64,000 nt of DNA, from positions 9,264,501-9,328,500 of the forward strand of contig BSBN01001017.1 of assembly GCA_027924645.1 (NCBI GenBank), in the 5' to 3' direction. The number at the start of each line of letters is the position of its first letter. Position 1 is the stretch's first letter. Below are positions 46,180 to 55,939 of this stretch, one piece after another. Source of the stretch: Cunninghamia lanceolata (taxonomy: Eukaryota; Streptophyta; Pinopsida; Cupressales; Cupressaceae). Under the pieces are notes generated by a model. That model had not been told where the DNA came from, made no database searches, and was given only the letters and a program-made list of their open reading frames with translations. Both the position numbers and the translations under genes were made by a program.

Positions 46180-47000
46180 CAGAGCCCTAGAAGATTTCCA
46201 TGGATGAAGAAATGGTATCTTTGGAAAATAATGATACATGGGACCTAGTACCATTACTTGAAGGACAAAAACCTATTGGTTGCAAATGGGTATTCAAGAA
46301 AAAGATTGGTTCAAATGGAGGCATTAGGAAGTACAAAGCATGATTGGTTGTGAAAGGTTACTCTCATGTTGAGGGTGTTGATTACGGTGAGAAATTTTCT
46401 CCTGTTGTAAAAGTGACACCCATTAGATTCTTGCTTTCTATTTCCGTAGCTTATGATCTAGAGGCTAAGAAAATGGATACAAAAATGGCATTCCTTCATG
46501 ATGATTTGGAGGAGGATATTTATATGACATAACCAGAGCACTATGTGGTAAATGGTAAAATTAATTTGGTTTATAAACTAAAAAAGTCTTTGTATAGCCT
46601 CAAACAAAGTCCTAGGATGTGGTACAAAAAAATTTATACATATGTGTTGAGTTTGGGATTTAAGCATTCTAAATCATATCATTGAATTTATTATAAATAG
46701 AATGGTGATTATTTCTTGTTTAGTGCATTATATGTTGATGATATGTTATTTACTAGTAAAAGGAAAGGAGTGATTTCAAAACTAAAGTCTCAACTTGTAG
46801 CTAATTTTGAAATGAAAGATCTTAGTGTAGCTAAACACATTCTTGGGATGGAACTTAGAAGAGATAGAGTGAATAGAAAACTATGGCTTGGCCAGAATAA
46901 GTATGTCAATTCAATTTTATAGAGGTATAACATGCAAAATTGTAGACCATTGTGTGTTCCTTTTATAGTTGGAATGAAGTTACCTACTTCATAATGTCCA
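46180..47000 (+). pseudogene. Copia reverse transcriptase of element F
   Basis: NDTWDLVPLLEGQKPIGCKW opens the domain. GVDYGEKFSPVVKVTPIRFL and MDTKMAFLHDDLEEDIYM are the next blocks; the usual AFLNG reads AFLHD. YKLKKSLYSLKQSPRMWYKK follows. ALYVDDMLFTSK carries the YVDD catalytic motif intact, then LGMELRRDRVNRKLWLGQ. At least four stops interrupt it. Confidence 0.92.
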
Positions 47001-47029
47001 ACATCCCCATCAGAGATAGAAGAAAAGTC

Positions 47030-47700
47030 AGCAAAGTTCCTTACCAAAGTGCAGTCAAAAGTTTGATGTATGTTATGGTCTATACTAGACTAGACATTGC
47101 CCAAATAGTGGGAGTTCTTTCTAGATATATGTCTAATCTTGGTAAAGTTCATTGGGATATAGTTAAAATAATCTTCAAATATTTGTGGGATAGCTTAGAG
47201 TATTCCTTGTTTTATCATACTAATTTGATAGGAGACAACATTCCCTTAATATTTATGATTATGTGGATTCAAACTAGGTAGGTGATATTGAGAGCAGAAG
47301 ATTCACTAGTGTTTATGTGTTTACTCTATTTGGTGGTGCAATTAGTTGGATGAGTAAGTGATAAGTTGTGGTTGCTTTATCCACTACTAAGGCTAAGTAT
47401 ATGGTATATAGTCATGCTTGTAAAGAAGCCATTTGACTTTAGAGATTGTGGATATTGGAATGAAATAGGGTGCAATGATAGTTTATTGTGACAATCAAAG
47501 TGTGATCTACCTAGCTAAGAACCTGACATTTCATGTCAAGAACAAGTACATTGATGTATAATATAATTTTGTTAGAGATATGTTCTAGGATGCAAGGTGA
47601 AGCTGGTTAAGGTAGAGAATTTGATGAATGTTGCATATTCATTAACTAAGCCTATGAGCATAGAGAAGTTCAAATGGTTTTCAGAGTCTATAGGCCTCTC
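47030..47700 (+). pseudogene. Copia RNase H of element F
   Basis: PYQSAVKSLMYVMVYTRLDI, then SRYMSNLGKVHWDIVK and ALSTTKAKYM-like coding (47380-47400), then the terminal block with LAKNLTFHVKNKYID near 47520. Stops and frameshifts are present. Confidence 0.85.
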
Positions 47701-47770
47701 AAACCCTAGCAATTAAATCATGGTGTTGATGCACCCTTTTCTCTCGCAAGGTGTTCAACAAGTGGGATAA

Positions 47771-48560
47771 TGTTAAGAAATGTGTCTCAACCTTACAATT
47801 ACAAAAAGTGTGATTTTTATTATAAATTTGAATAAACTCAATTTCTAGGTTATAGAGTTATTTTTTGGCCAAAATAAAAATTCTAGGTTGTTTGGCTCCA
47901 CTTGTATTGGTGCCTAGTGCATATATCTCTTTGATCTCTATAGTTTAAAAAAAGGGGCCCAATTGGTCTCTCGGATCAAAAGTTATACCCTCTGAAAGTT
48001 GGGCCTCCCATATTGGAAAATGTAAAAACATGTTGGTAGAAAAGAGCTATAAGGGGGAGTTACATATGTTGACCAACTTATGATGCATGTTATGACACAT
48101 CATAAGGCATATTTTATTGGAGATAATGAAACCATAAGGATTTGGGCACCATTTTTGGGTGTTTTTGGCTCATGGTTTTCTAATTACCGTTTGATAGTTT
48201 CATGTATATTGTATCTCCTATATATTAGGTGCTTCAGATGGCTTGTTGTGTGTGAAAGTCTTATATTTGTTGTTAAGTTGCCTCTAGATCTCTGATTGGT
48301 GATGCTCCTGTGAAGCTTTCGCTGCAAGTAAATTATAATATTGTTGAGATTTCTAAATAATATATTGGGCTACTTTTGGAGTGTGAAATTTTTCACTCGA
48401 AAGGGTTTTCCCTATGTAAAGTGCCAAGTTGTGGTATGCTTGCTATTTATATTTATTTCTATATAATTTATGTAACCGTTGTAAAAATCTAAAAAGTTTT
48501 GCATAACCCTCCTCTGAAGATTAGTGTAGGAAGTTGTTCTGCTACCTTAGCTTCCTTACA
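47771..48560 (+). repeat. 3' LTR of element F
   Basis: Starts TGTTAAGAAATGTGTC and ends CTTCCTTACA. Confidence 0.9.
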
Positions 48561-48717
48561 CCTTTTGGATCCCTTTCCATTCATCATCCCTAGGTACCTA
48601 AGCCCCTCTTATGAGGCTACAACCTAGGACCTTCTACAACAAATCATGAAATCCTATCTTTTTCTTGACTATATTCCTTCTTCATGTAATTCTTCTTTGC
48701 CATTGTTGATTTATCTC

Positions 48718-48888
48718 TAGTTTTATACCCCTCTTCTATCCCTTTTACCAAGGTCCCTTTCTACTACAAATACTATATCAATAGTTTTAGACCCCTCTTC
48801 TATCACTTTTACCAAGGTCCCTTTCTACCACAAATACTATATCTATAGTTTTAGACCACTTTTCTATCCCTTTTACTAGGGTCTCAAC
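48718..48888. repeat. 64-bp tandem repeat, about 2.7 copies
   Basis: Units start at 48718, 48782 and 48846 with TAGTTTTAKACC. The period is not a multiple of three. Confidence 0.9.
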
Positions 48889-48981
48889 AATAGAACCAAG
48901 ATGTTGGTAAGAATGGGTGTAGATAAAAGATTTTATGCCTAGGTTCTTGAAGTGTTGTATTTATACCCCAATGTTAGGGAT

Positions 48982-48986
48982 AAAAG
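48982..48986. other. Target-site duplication of element D, left (AAAAG)
   Basis: Matches 57554-57558. Confidence 0.85.
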
Positions 48987-49945
48987 AGTTGGCCATATGT
49001 GATGTCATTGATGTCAACATAGTATGTATTGATGTCATACACTGTCGCAAGGTAAGAAAGCTTGCTGAGGTTGTCATGAAGGTTGTCAAGAGATGACATG
49101 TTATGTTCCTAAAGAAGAAGGAAAGTTCATAGTTGGATGTCATGCCCTGATCAATGTAGAGTTAAGTTTGGATTCTTGAGAAGATAAGATATGTTTCTAT
49201 AAAGAAGATGCATGGGTTGATATAAAGAAGATTTGGCCTCTGGAAGTTGGTTTTGTCTTTGTTTTAGGATGACTACTCTTTTGAAGACTATTTGAAAGAT
49301 TGCTTCACATTTCCATCATACTGATGTTTATCTATTATGGTTTAGAACATAGCTTTATAAAGTGTCACATTATGTATGTTCCAAGTTTCATGAGGATCTG
49401 ATCACTGAAAGGTTGTTTTTCTATTGATAAGCTTGTAGACAGTGTTGGTTTTGTAAAGGTATTCTCAGCAAGGTGATGGAATGCTCTGCATTCCTCTGTG
49501 GTTGCATATTTGGCCATGTGGTTCTAATGGTAGCTTATATTATGAAGTGACACAATATATCCAAAGTTTCAGGTCCTAAAGTCCTTCAGAATGAGAGTTA
49601 GAGTTGATAAAGTATCACACTCTGTATGGACAGTGCATTGACAGTGCCAGTGACGATTTGAGATACTCCACATTTCACCGAAAGTGAATGGTTTGCTATG
49701 CAGATTTGAGGATAAGACTATGAATTTCTATAGCATGTATATTCCAAGTTTTAGGCATTTTGGAGATCCACATATTGATTTATGAACTAACAGATAGCTC
49801 ATGCTAGTGTTTGCCTTACCAGTGGAGCCGACCTATTAAGTGTGAAGTTATGTGGAGGCTAAATATGCTTTGCGGAGTTAAGTGGGAGCTATCTTAGGTC
49901 CATGCAAACCTATCTCAACTTGTTTCGAAGTTTGAATCTTGGCAT

Positions 49946-49981
<36 letters not shown>

Positions 49982-50626
49982 GCTTTTGGGCTAACAAGTT
50001 TTATATGGCATGTTTTGCATGTTACATCCAATTAGGCCAACCTAATTGATGTTGTGAAAGAAGCAGATATATATGAAGAATTCTTTTTGATGTTTTATTA
50101 ATGTAAGAGTAGAGATGTGATCTATGTGATGTGACAAGTGCCTTTGGATGAAAATTGAGTGAATGCAGAACAGTGCAGTCTAGTATTTGTGAACAGTGTG
50201 ATGAGTATTGTTTTGTACTTTGAGATTCATTGGAATTGTACTCCTTGCATATGTTAGATGCAATTATAACAATTCAACTCTAGCAGTGAGCCACCTCTTC
50301 TATCTATTTCTTTTAGGACAGTGAGCCCTTTGGTAGTGAGCCACATGCAGTAAGCATTCTTGGACAGTGAGTCCACCAATTGTATCAACCTTAACAAGTT
50401 GCCTTATTATAATATATTATGAGCTAATCCTCACCATGGTTTTTCCCTTTTGGGGTTTTCCACGTAAAAATCCTGGCGTTCATGTGTTATGAATTGTGGC
50501 TATATGTTTTATGCTTGATTTCCTTTACTGCAATTGAATATCCTAAATGGATTAAAATGTTTGATGTGTAAATGGTTTAAGAGAATACTAATTCACCCCC
50601 CCTCTTAGTATTCTAGATGTTCAATA
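48987..50626 (+). repeat. 5' LTR of element D
   Basis: Starts AGTTGGCCATATG (TG mutated to AG) and ends GATGTTCAATA. It contains a (TG)n tract at 49949-49979 and TCCACGTAAAAATC near the end. Confidence 0.9.
49949..49979. repeat. (TG)n microsatellite in 5' LTR
   Basis: About 31 bp. The corresponding tract in the 3' LTR (56898-56913) is about half as long. Confidence 0.95.
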
Positions 50627-50628
50627 AT

Positions 50629-50641
50629 TGGTATTAGAGCC
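50629..50641 (+). promoter_or_regulatory. Primer binding site of element D
   Basis: TGGTATTAGAGCC, initiator tRNA-Met type, 2 nt past the LTR. Confidence 0.9.
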
Positions 50642-50693
50642 AAGTCATTTGGAAGAAGCCTAACCGCTCAAGGAAAATCTTGGAAATTGAACA

Positions 50694-50791
50694 CATGGGT
50701 GCTAGAAGATTACCTATTCCTTCGGAAGAGATTTCTACTGCTAAATACATTGGAGAAGACTGCATACTTGACTAAGCTTGATGTTTGAAGG
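50694..50791 (+). pseudogene. Element D gag N-terminal fragment
   Basis: ATG at 50694 opens MGARRLPIPSEEISTAKYIGE, about 25 codons before a stop. The next bases fall into the LTR-like insert. Assigned to gag by position after the primer binding site. Confidence 0.45.
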
Positions 50792-52238
50792 TGTTTTCAT
50801 TGATGGCAACAAGAAAAGGAACAAAGTTGGAATAGATATTTTGGTCCGGTGAAGAAGACTTAGTCATTTTGGCTAAGTGTTGACAATATACAGAGACAGT
50901 GACAGAGAGACAGTGTTTGGATTGGCATTAGTCCGCAGTTATAGATCTAGTCTTATGGTTCTGGTATGATGTTATAAACTCTTAGATGGTCTTATATCCA
51001 TAGTTTTAGACCTTGATCAGTTCCAGAAGTATATCTTCAAAAATCTTAAGTCTGACAATACAAAATACAGTGCTAACTAGAGAAAAACACTCATTTCTTC
51101 TAATCTGCATTCCTCTGGTATTCCATATCTTTCTATATGGTTTTGAGGTGTTGTAAAAACTTGTATGAAGTGTCTAAATCTAGAGTTGTAAGTTCTGAGA
51201 TCCACCAGAAAGATACTTGTGAGTGTCTAAGTATCGCGCTACTTGGTTTGGCAAAACTTGACTGTCACAGGGCATGTATTCTTGTGGTCCGCATTTTACC
51301 ACAAAAGGATATTTTGCTTTGTAATTCTAGAGTTATGATCTATGATGTCTAAGGAGTCTCTAATATGATTTTGAGTAGGTATTGTGATCTGCAATGGAAG
51401 ATGCAGTATGACAGATAGACTGAGTTAGTAACAATCTGTGTTTGAGGCCGACATGATAAGTTTAATTTGTATGCAGTAAGTTCTATTGTTTAGAACTTAA
51501 TCCTAAGTTGTGGTATAGTTGAAGCTAACATGTGAGAAGGTTTTTCAAATGTTATTTGGGTCTGCTATGTATTTTGGTGAGTAGATTTGGCCAACAAACT
51601 ACAAGTTTATTAATTATATGCTTCATCTGTGTGTGCCGACCTAATGTGAAGATTTTAAGGGTTGCAGATATATATATGAGATCAAATTCGGTGTTTGGAT
51701 GAGGAGTGATGTGAATATGAAGGTGTGTGTGCGACATATGAAGTAAGGTGCTTTTGTAAAGGCGACAAGTGCAGAAGAAGAGAGATCTTATTCTCATGTA
51801 AGATTAGAGCAGTCAGAGATGAAGAGTTTTGAGAGTATTTTTATGCTTCATTGGAGCTGTAACCATGCATGTATAGATGCAATCAAAGTAGTTCAACCTG
51901 GTAGTGAGCCATCCTTTCTTACTTCTTTCTTTCTCTAGGCAGTGAGCATTTCTTTGGGAAGTGAGCCCTGGACAATGAGCCCTAAGGTGATGAGCCTCCT
52001 TGTAATTTGGTATTGTTATTACATAATTGTGTGAGCTAACACTCACTGTGGTTTTTCCCTATTTAGAGTTTTCCACGTAAAAATCTTGGTGTTTATGTGT
52101 GATGCTTTTTGGTTGCTTCTTTTGTGTTTAATTTTCTTTGTTGTTGTCAAATGTGGCAAATGGATTAATGGAATAATAAGTAAAAGGTTTAATAGAATTC
52201 TGATTCACCCCCCCTCTCAGTATTTTGGGTGTTCAACA
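50792..52238 (+). mobile_element. LTR-like insert inside element D gag
   Basis: The right end (CTCACTGTGGTTTTTCCC, CCACGTAAAAATCTTGG, then ATTCACCCCCCCTCTCAG, then GTTCAACA) parallels the end of element D's own LTR, while the rest has diverged. This marks a related family. The start at TGTTTTCATTGATGG is a guess. No flanking duplication was found (GAAGG left, GAACT right) and no primer binding site follows, so it is a solo LTR or recombination product. Confidence 0.6.
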
Positions 52239-53126
52239 GAACTTAATGCTTCTCTTGAAGATCTTGAAAGGACTGGAGGTGAAATCAAAGATTTGAAGGA
52301 AAATGTCAGAGAAGTAGATGAATGCATCAAAAACTTGAGAGAGCAAGTCAAAAAGTTTAAAGAGAGGTGTAAGGAAGTTAATGAACAATTGAAGCAAGAA
52401 AATGAATCTATCAGTGGTCTGAAAGTGCAAGTTGAGGAAAAGATAAGAATTAAGGAATGTCTGAATGTGATGATGAAAGGCAAATCAAAAGAATGTTCAA
52501 GACTTGAACAAGAAGTTGTAAATCTGAAATCAGATCTGGAGAAGGCAAGGATTCATGAAGATAAATTCAAGATGAGCTTTGCAAAGCTTGATGAAATGAT
52601 TGTAAATCAGAAAAGTCCAAATGATAAAGAAGGTTTAGGATTTGAAAAGGGTAAAATCTCAAAATCAAGTCAGACATCAAATACTGAAAACAAGAAGAAC
52701 AATGGCAAGTAGTTCTGAAATAAAAGGAATGAAGTTAGAAGACCCCCTGTTAGACAACCAAATGCTCAAAGGTACCCATATTTACATGGTTTTTGTCATT
52801 CTTGTAATAAGTATGAACACAAGGCAATAGTATGTAGAAGCAGAATAAATCAAAATATACCTTCTTTCTCTGGTCAATATTTTACATGCAAGAAAGTTGG
52901 TCATAAAGCTAGTGAGTGTAGAAGTCAAATGAGGAATGGATATGGTACTAACAAAATGATTCAATCTTTTAATGGCTACTATTATACATTCCATAGATTT
53001 GTACATAAAGCTAATCAATGCAGATCTAGAATGAATGGAAGAAATACTAGTCAGAGGAATGTTGTATGCGACAATTGCAATAGACCTGGACGTACATATC
53101 TAAGTTTTGTAGAAGTAGAAACATGA
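52239..53126 (+). pseudogene. Element D gag C-terminal part, coiled coil and zinc knuckles
   Basis: The frame 52239-52712 opens LNASLEDLERTGGEIKDLKE and continues as about 150 residues of heptad-like Lys/Glu/Leu sequence, a long coiled coil. It ends with a Ser/Lys/Asn-rich tail. After a stop at 52710 a knuckle region follows: CHSCNKYEHKAIVC (a good C-x2-C-x4-H-x4-C), TCKKVGHKASEC, FVHKANQC and CDNCNRPGRTY. That makes four candidate knuckles, of which only the first keeps all four ligands in the frame I read. Such Gag C-termini bind RNA. It closes in a stop at 53124-53126. Confidence 0.75.
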
Positions 53127-53733
53127 AGAAGGATAATCTGGAAGAAGAGCATGAACCTATACTAAAGGTTGATCCAATAGAGACCAAAAGGGAAATGAAT
53201 AAGATTTGGATAAAGAAGGATGTAACAGAGGTTAATGGTGAGCCTGTACTGACATCCGGTGTAGATACCTCCTCTGAGAACTAAGATGAGAGATTTGGCT
53301 TAGGAGGAGCTTTAATGAAAATATTTCCCCCTACCAAAGGAATGGTGCTGATGCCTCAACATGAAGATAGAAGTTGAGTATTGACATGCTTGATTTGTTA
53401 GTGAAGATTGCAGTGGAAAATCTCCTATTGCGGATGTTTGCAGAGCATTTGAAGGTGACTACGTATACAGAGAAAGGTTTAACAACTTTATTGTTTGAAG
53501 AATTAAATGTGAATTAGGTCAGATCTAAAGGGTCTCAAAAGGGATTTTACTTAGCAAAATCATTCACAAAAGCATTTGAAGAGCAGATCAAGAGATGAGT
53601 TGAGCAGAAGAGATCAAGGCAATTCAAAGTTTATTGCATCCAAACCCTAGTCCTGCAAAAGCAAAGAAAAGGTATTTTCCATTTTGCCATATTTCACTGT
53701 GTACTATGCATTAAAGTTTTGAATTCACTTGCA
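53127..53733 (+). other. Degenerate spacer between gag and the extra ORF
   Basis: A partly open, acidic stretch (LEEEHEPILKVDPIETKREM, to about 53283), then no sustained frame. Protease should be here, but no Asp-Ser/Thr-Gly block is visible. Confidence 0.5.
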
Positions 53734-55219
53734 ATGGATACACCACAAGTAGAATAGGTTACTGAGTGCCCACGATGTAAATTCAAGAAACACCCCTTCA
53801 AATCCATGGAAAGGGATCCGAATGGCACTTTCTCTGATATACCATACAGTGTCTTGCACACAAAAGATGTAAGAATGTATATACATGAAAAATTGGAAGA
53901 ATACAACCATCCAAAACTAGGAAAGATTTGGGTTAATGAGTTGACAGATGACAACTTTGATCTGAAATATGAATACAGTGCCCTAACTGAGAAAAATTTG
54001 GATGTTTGGAATGATTTTCCCACTTTGTGTTATGAAGATACATGGGTAAGGTATGTATTGAGCCACATTCATGATAGATTCATGTGGCTGGATGTTCCAC
54101 ACATGATAAACAATTAAGCCATTAGGGCTATAACAGGGTTGTGCTCCACCGGACCTGTTCTGACACTTAAATCTATTAGAAATGATGTGATGAAACTCAC
54201 AGGAGCTAAATTTGATAAGAGAGCATTGACTATGAATGATGTTGAAGATCTGGCAGTAAGATATGCATCCACGATGATAGGCTACAAGATCTACTTCACA
54301 AACAGGGAAAACTCTATCTTAGCAACTACAATATATACTACATATGAGATGGTGAAAAAGGGTATGGATTATGATCTGTGTGAATTGTTAAAACAACAAT
54401 TACTTGAAAGCTTACAAAAGACAAAGGATTCAAATTATCCTTTCAAGTTTGGCACTCTAGTTATTTGTTTACTATTTTATTTTCTCAAAGAGGTTCTGGG
54501 TGCACAAAACATTGTGTGGTTAAGTCACATTCTGATTGCAACCCAGATCAAAGACCATCTAAAAATAATTGGAAACTTTCAATCTCAAAAAGCTGCACTC
54601 TGGGGGTACTTCAAAATATTTCATGAGAAGATGCATACTAGGAAAAGGATCCCTAAGAAATTTGTGGAGAAATACAAAGATGATATAGTCTTTATGGTAA
54701 GCAAAGATGGATGCTACATGGAGGTAGTAGAACCTAGGACAGTATGGATTACAGAAATGGGATATGAAGTGTCTGAAGATATCATTGTAGGTCTTGTAGA
54801 CCTAATGCTAAGGAAGCCCAAAGACACTTCTAAAGAAAGGCTTGCAACCTATGAAGAAAAATATACTAAGGTGCACCTTAAGGACAAAGAGAGAAATTAA
54901 GAAGAATGTTGAAGAAATGAAGTCTAAAGTTGAAGAGATGATGACGCAAAAGGGCCCTGTAGAGAAATCCAAGGGTACATCTAAACCTAAAAGGGAATCA
55001 TTAAGAATCAGAAGGTCAACAAGGACCTCTAACCTCTCTGCTGCTACTCCTAATGCCTCTAGAGCCATGCTTGCAGCCAGTCTTGAGGAGAATGAAGCAA
55101 CCAATGCTTCTGTACAACAACAGTCTGCAAAGAAAAGAAGAGTAAAGGCAAAAGTAGTGAGAAAAGATTATATGATTCATGATGACATTGAGGATGAAGA
55201 GGAAGGAGTGAACAAGTAA
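53734..55219 (+). pseudogene. Element D extra ORF (about 490 codons), unknown function
   Basis: Begins ATG 53734 (MDTPQVE), then a stop, then VTECPRCKFKKHPFKSMERD. The CPRC may be part of a metal site. 53806-54117 and 54139-54900 are one frame separated by a single stop at 54115-54117. Features: IWVNELTDDNFDLKYEY, LSHIHDRFMWLDVPHM, GLCSTGPVLTLKS, then a helical, mildly hydrophobic body with a segment FKFGTLVICLLFYFLKEVL near 54440-54500 and VEPRTVWITEMGYEV. After a frameshift near 54890, 54901-55219 gives a basic, Lys/Ser-rich tail with KKRRVKAKVVRKD, which looks like a nuclear localisation signal. I do not recognise the family. It sits where PR-IN-RT should be. It could be a captured host gene or a lineage-specific retroelement ORF. 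Confidence 0.7.
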
Positions 55220-55420
55220 GAAAAAAAAAATCAAAGCATGACCATGACAAGAAGAAAGAAAAGGGCTAGGACATTTGATTGTGAGAATGAAAGTGACGGT
55301 GACAAAAATAGAAGGAAAAGGAAAAAGAATTAAAAGGCTTTTAGTTCAGTTATTCATGGCTATAGCAGACACTATTTTTCTTGGATTGTAACAAACAAAA
55401 GGGTCACTGAAAGTGCCAAA
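55220..55420 (+). other. Basic tail remnant and junction to RNase H
   Basis: Another frame continues RRKKRARTFDCENESDGDK to a stop at about 55332, probably the end of the extra ORF's tail. No frame then crosses to the RNase H stub. Confidence 0.45.
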
Positions 55421-55687
55421 GTGAAGGCCAAGAGTAGTAAGAAGCAAGATTCAATGTCCTTATCAACTGTAGAGGCAGAATATATTGCAGCAGCCTCCTA
55501 CTGTACACAAATGTTGTGGATGAAGCAAACTCTAAAGGATATCAAGGTTACAAATAAGGAAATGAAGTTGGAATATGTTCCAACCAAGGATCAGATTGCA
55601 GACATTTTCACAAAAACTCTTGCAAAAGACACATTTGAGGATCTCCAGCAGAGATTAGGGGTAATTGCCCCTCCCTCTTCTTGCTAA
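55421..55687 (+). pseudogene. Copia RNase H C-terminal stub of element D
   Basis: KKQDSMSLSTVEAEYIAAAS and CTQMLWMKQTLKDI, then EYVPTKDQIADIFTKTLAKD and LQQRLGV. These are the last blocks of copia RNase H. The segment that normally lies between them (about 45 residues with the CDN and HSKTKHI blocks) is deleted. It ends at the true-looking pol stop at 55685-55687, just before the polypurine array. Confidence 0.9.
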
Positions 55688-55710
55688 AGATGCATAATGA
55701 TGCATTTGTC

Positions 55711-55938
55711 TAGGGGGAATTCATGCCTCATCTTTAACCTAGATTGATGATGGCTACCTCTTAGGGGGAGTAGGTAGTAGTAACTAATGATAGGAGAGCT
55801 TGTAAGATAAAGGTTGCAGATATTTGAGTGTTGATCAAAGGGGGAGAATAGGTAGGTGTTGAATTCCTTCATCCTTGATGTCAAAGGGGGAGAGAATATA
55901 AGGAGCACATATGTTGCCATCAATGACAAAGGGGGAGA
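55711..55938 (+). promoter_or_regulatory. Array of five polypurine tracts
   Basis: G5 tracts near 55711 (TAGGGGGAA), 55763 (TAGGGGGAG), 55837 (AAAGGGGGAG), 55883 (AAAGGGGGAG) and 55928 (AAAGGGGGAGA). The last is the functional polypurine tract next to the 3' LTR. Repeated tracts at this place are a described Sirevirus hallmark. Confidence 0.9.
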
Positions 55939-55939
55939 T

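Larger units (their letters stand above)
42783..48560 (+). mobile_element. Element F: complete but decayed Ty1/copia element
   Basis: LTRs at 42783-43570 and 47771-48560 (788 and 790 bp) end TTACA. The start is TGTTAAG in the 3' copy and TATTAGG in the 5' copy. A primer binding site TGGTATTAGAGC lies at 43573-43584 and a polypurine tract CAAGTGGGATAA precedes the 3' LTR. The internal region carries gag, protease, integrase, RT and RNase H in that order, which is the copia order. Many stops and frameshifts are present, and by eye the LTRs differ by roughly 15%, so it is old. Flanking pentamers CTTTC and CCTTT do not match exactly. Confidence 0.92.
48561..48986. other. Interval between elements F and D
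   Basis: Continuation of the DNA into which F inserted. Contains the 64-bp tandem repeat. Ends at AAAAG, the left target copy of element D. Confidence 0.5.

Noticed and set aside
52086..52238. Start of the 208-codon frame at 52086 as a true gag start with a signal-like hydrophobic N-terminus
   Set aside because: The first about 50 codons lie in the end of an LTR-like insert. The Gag-like coiled coil begins only after GTTCAACA at 52238.
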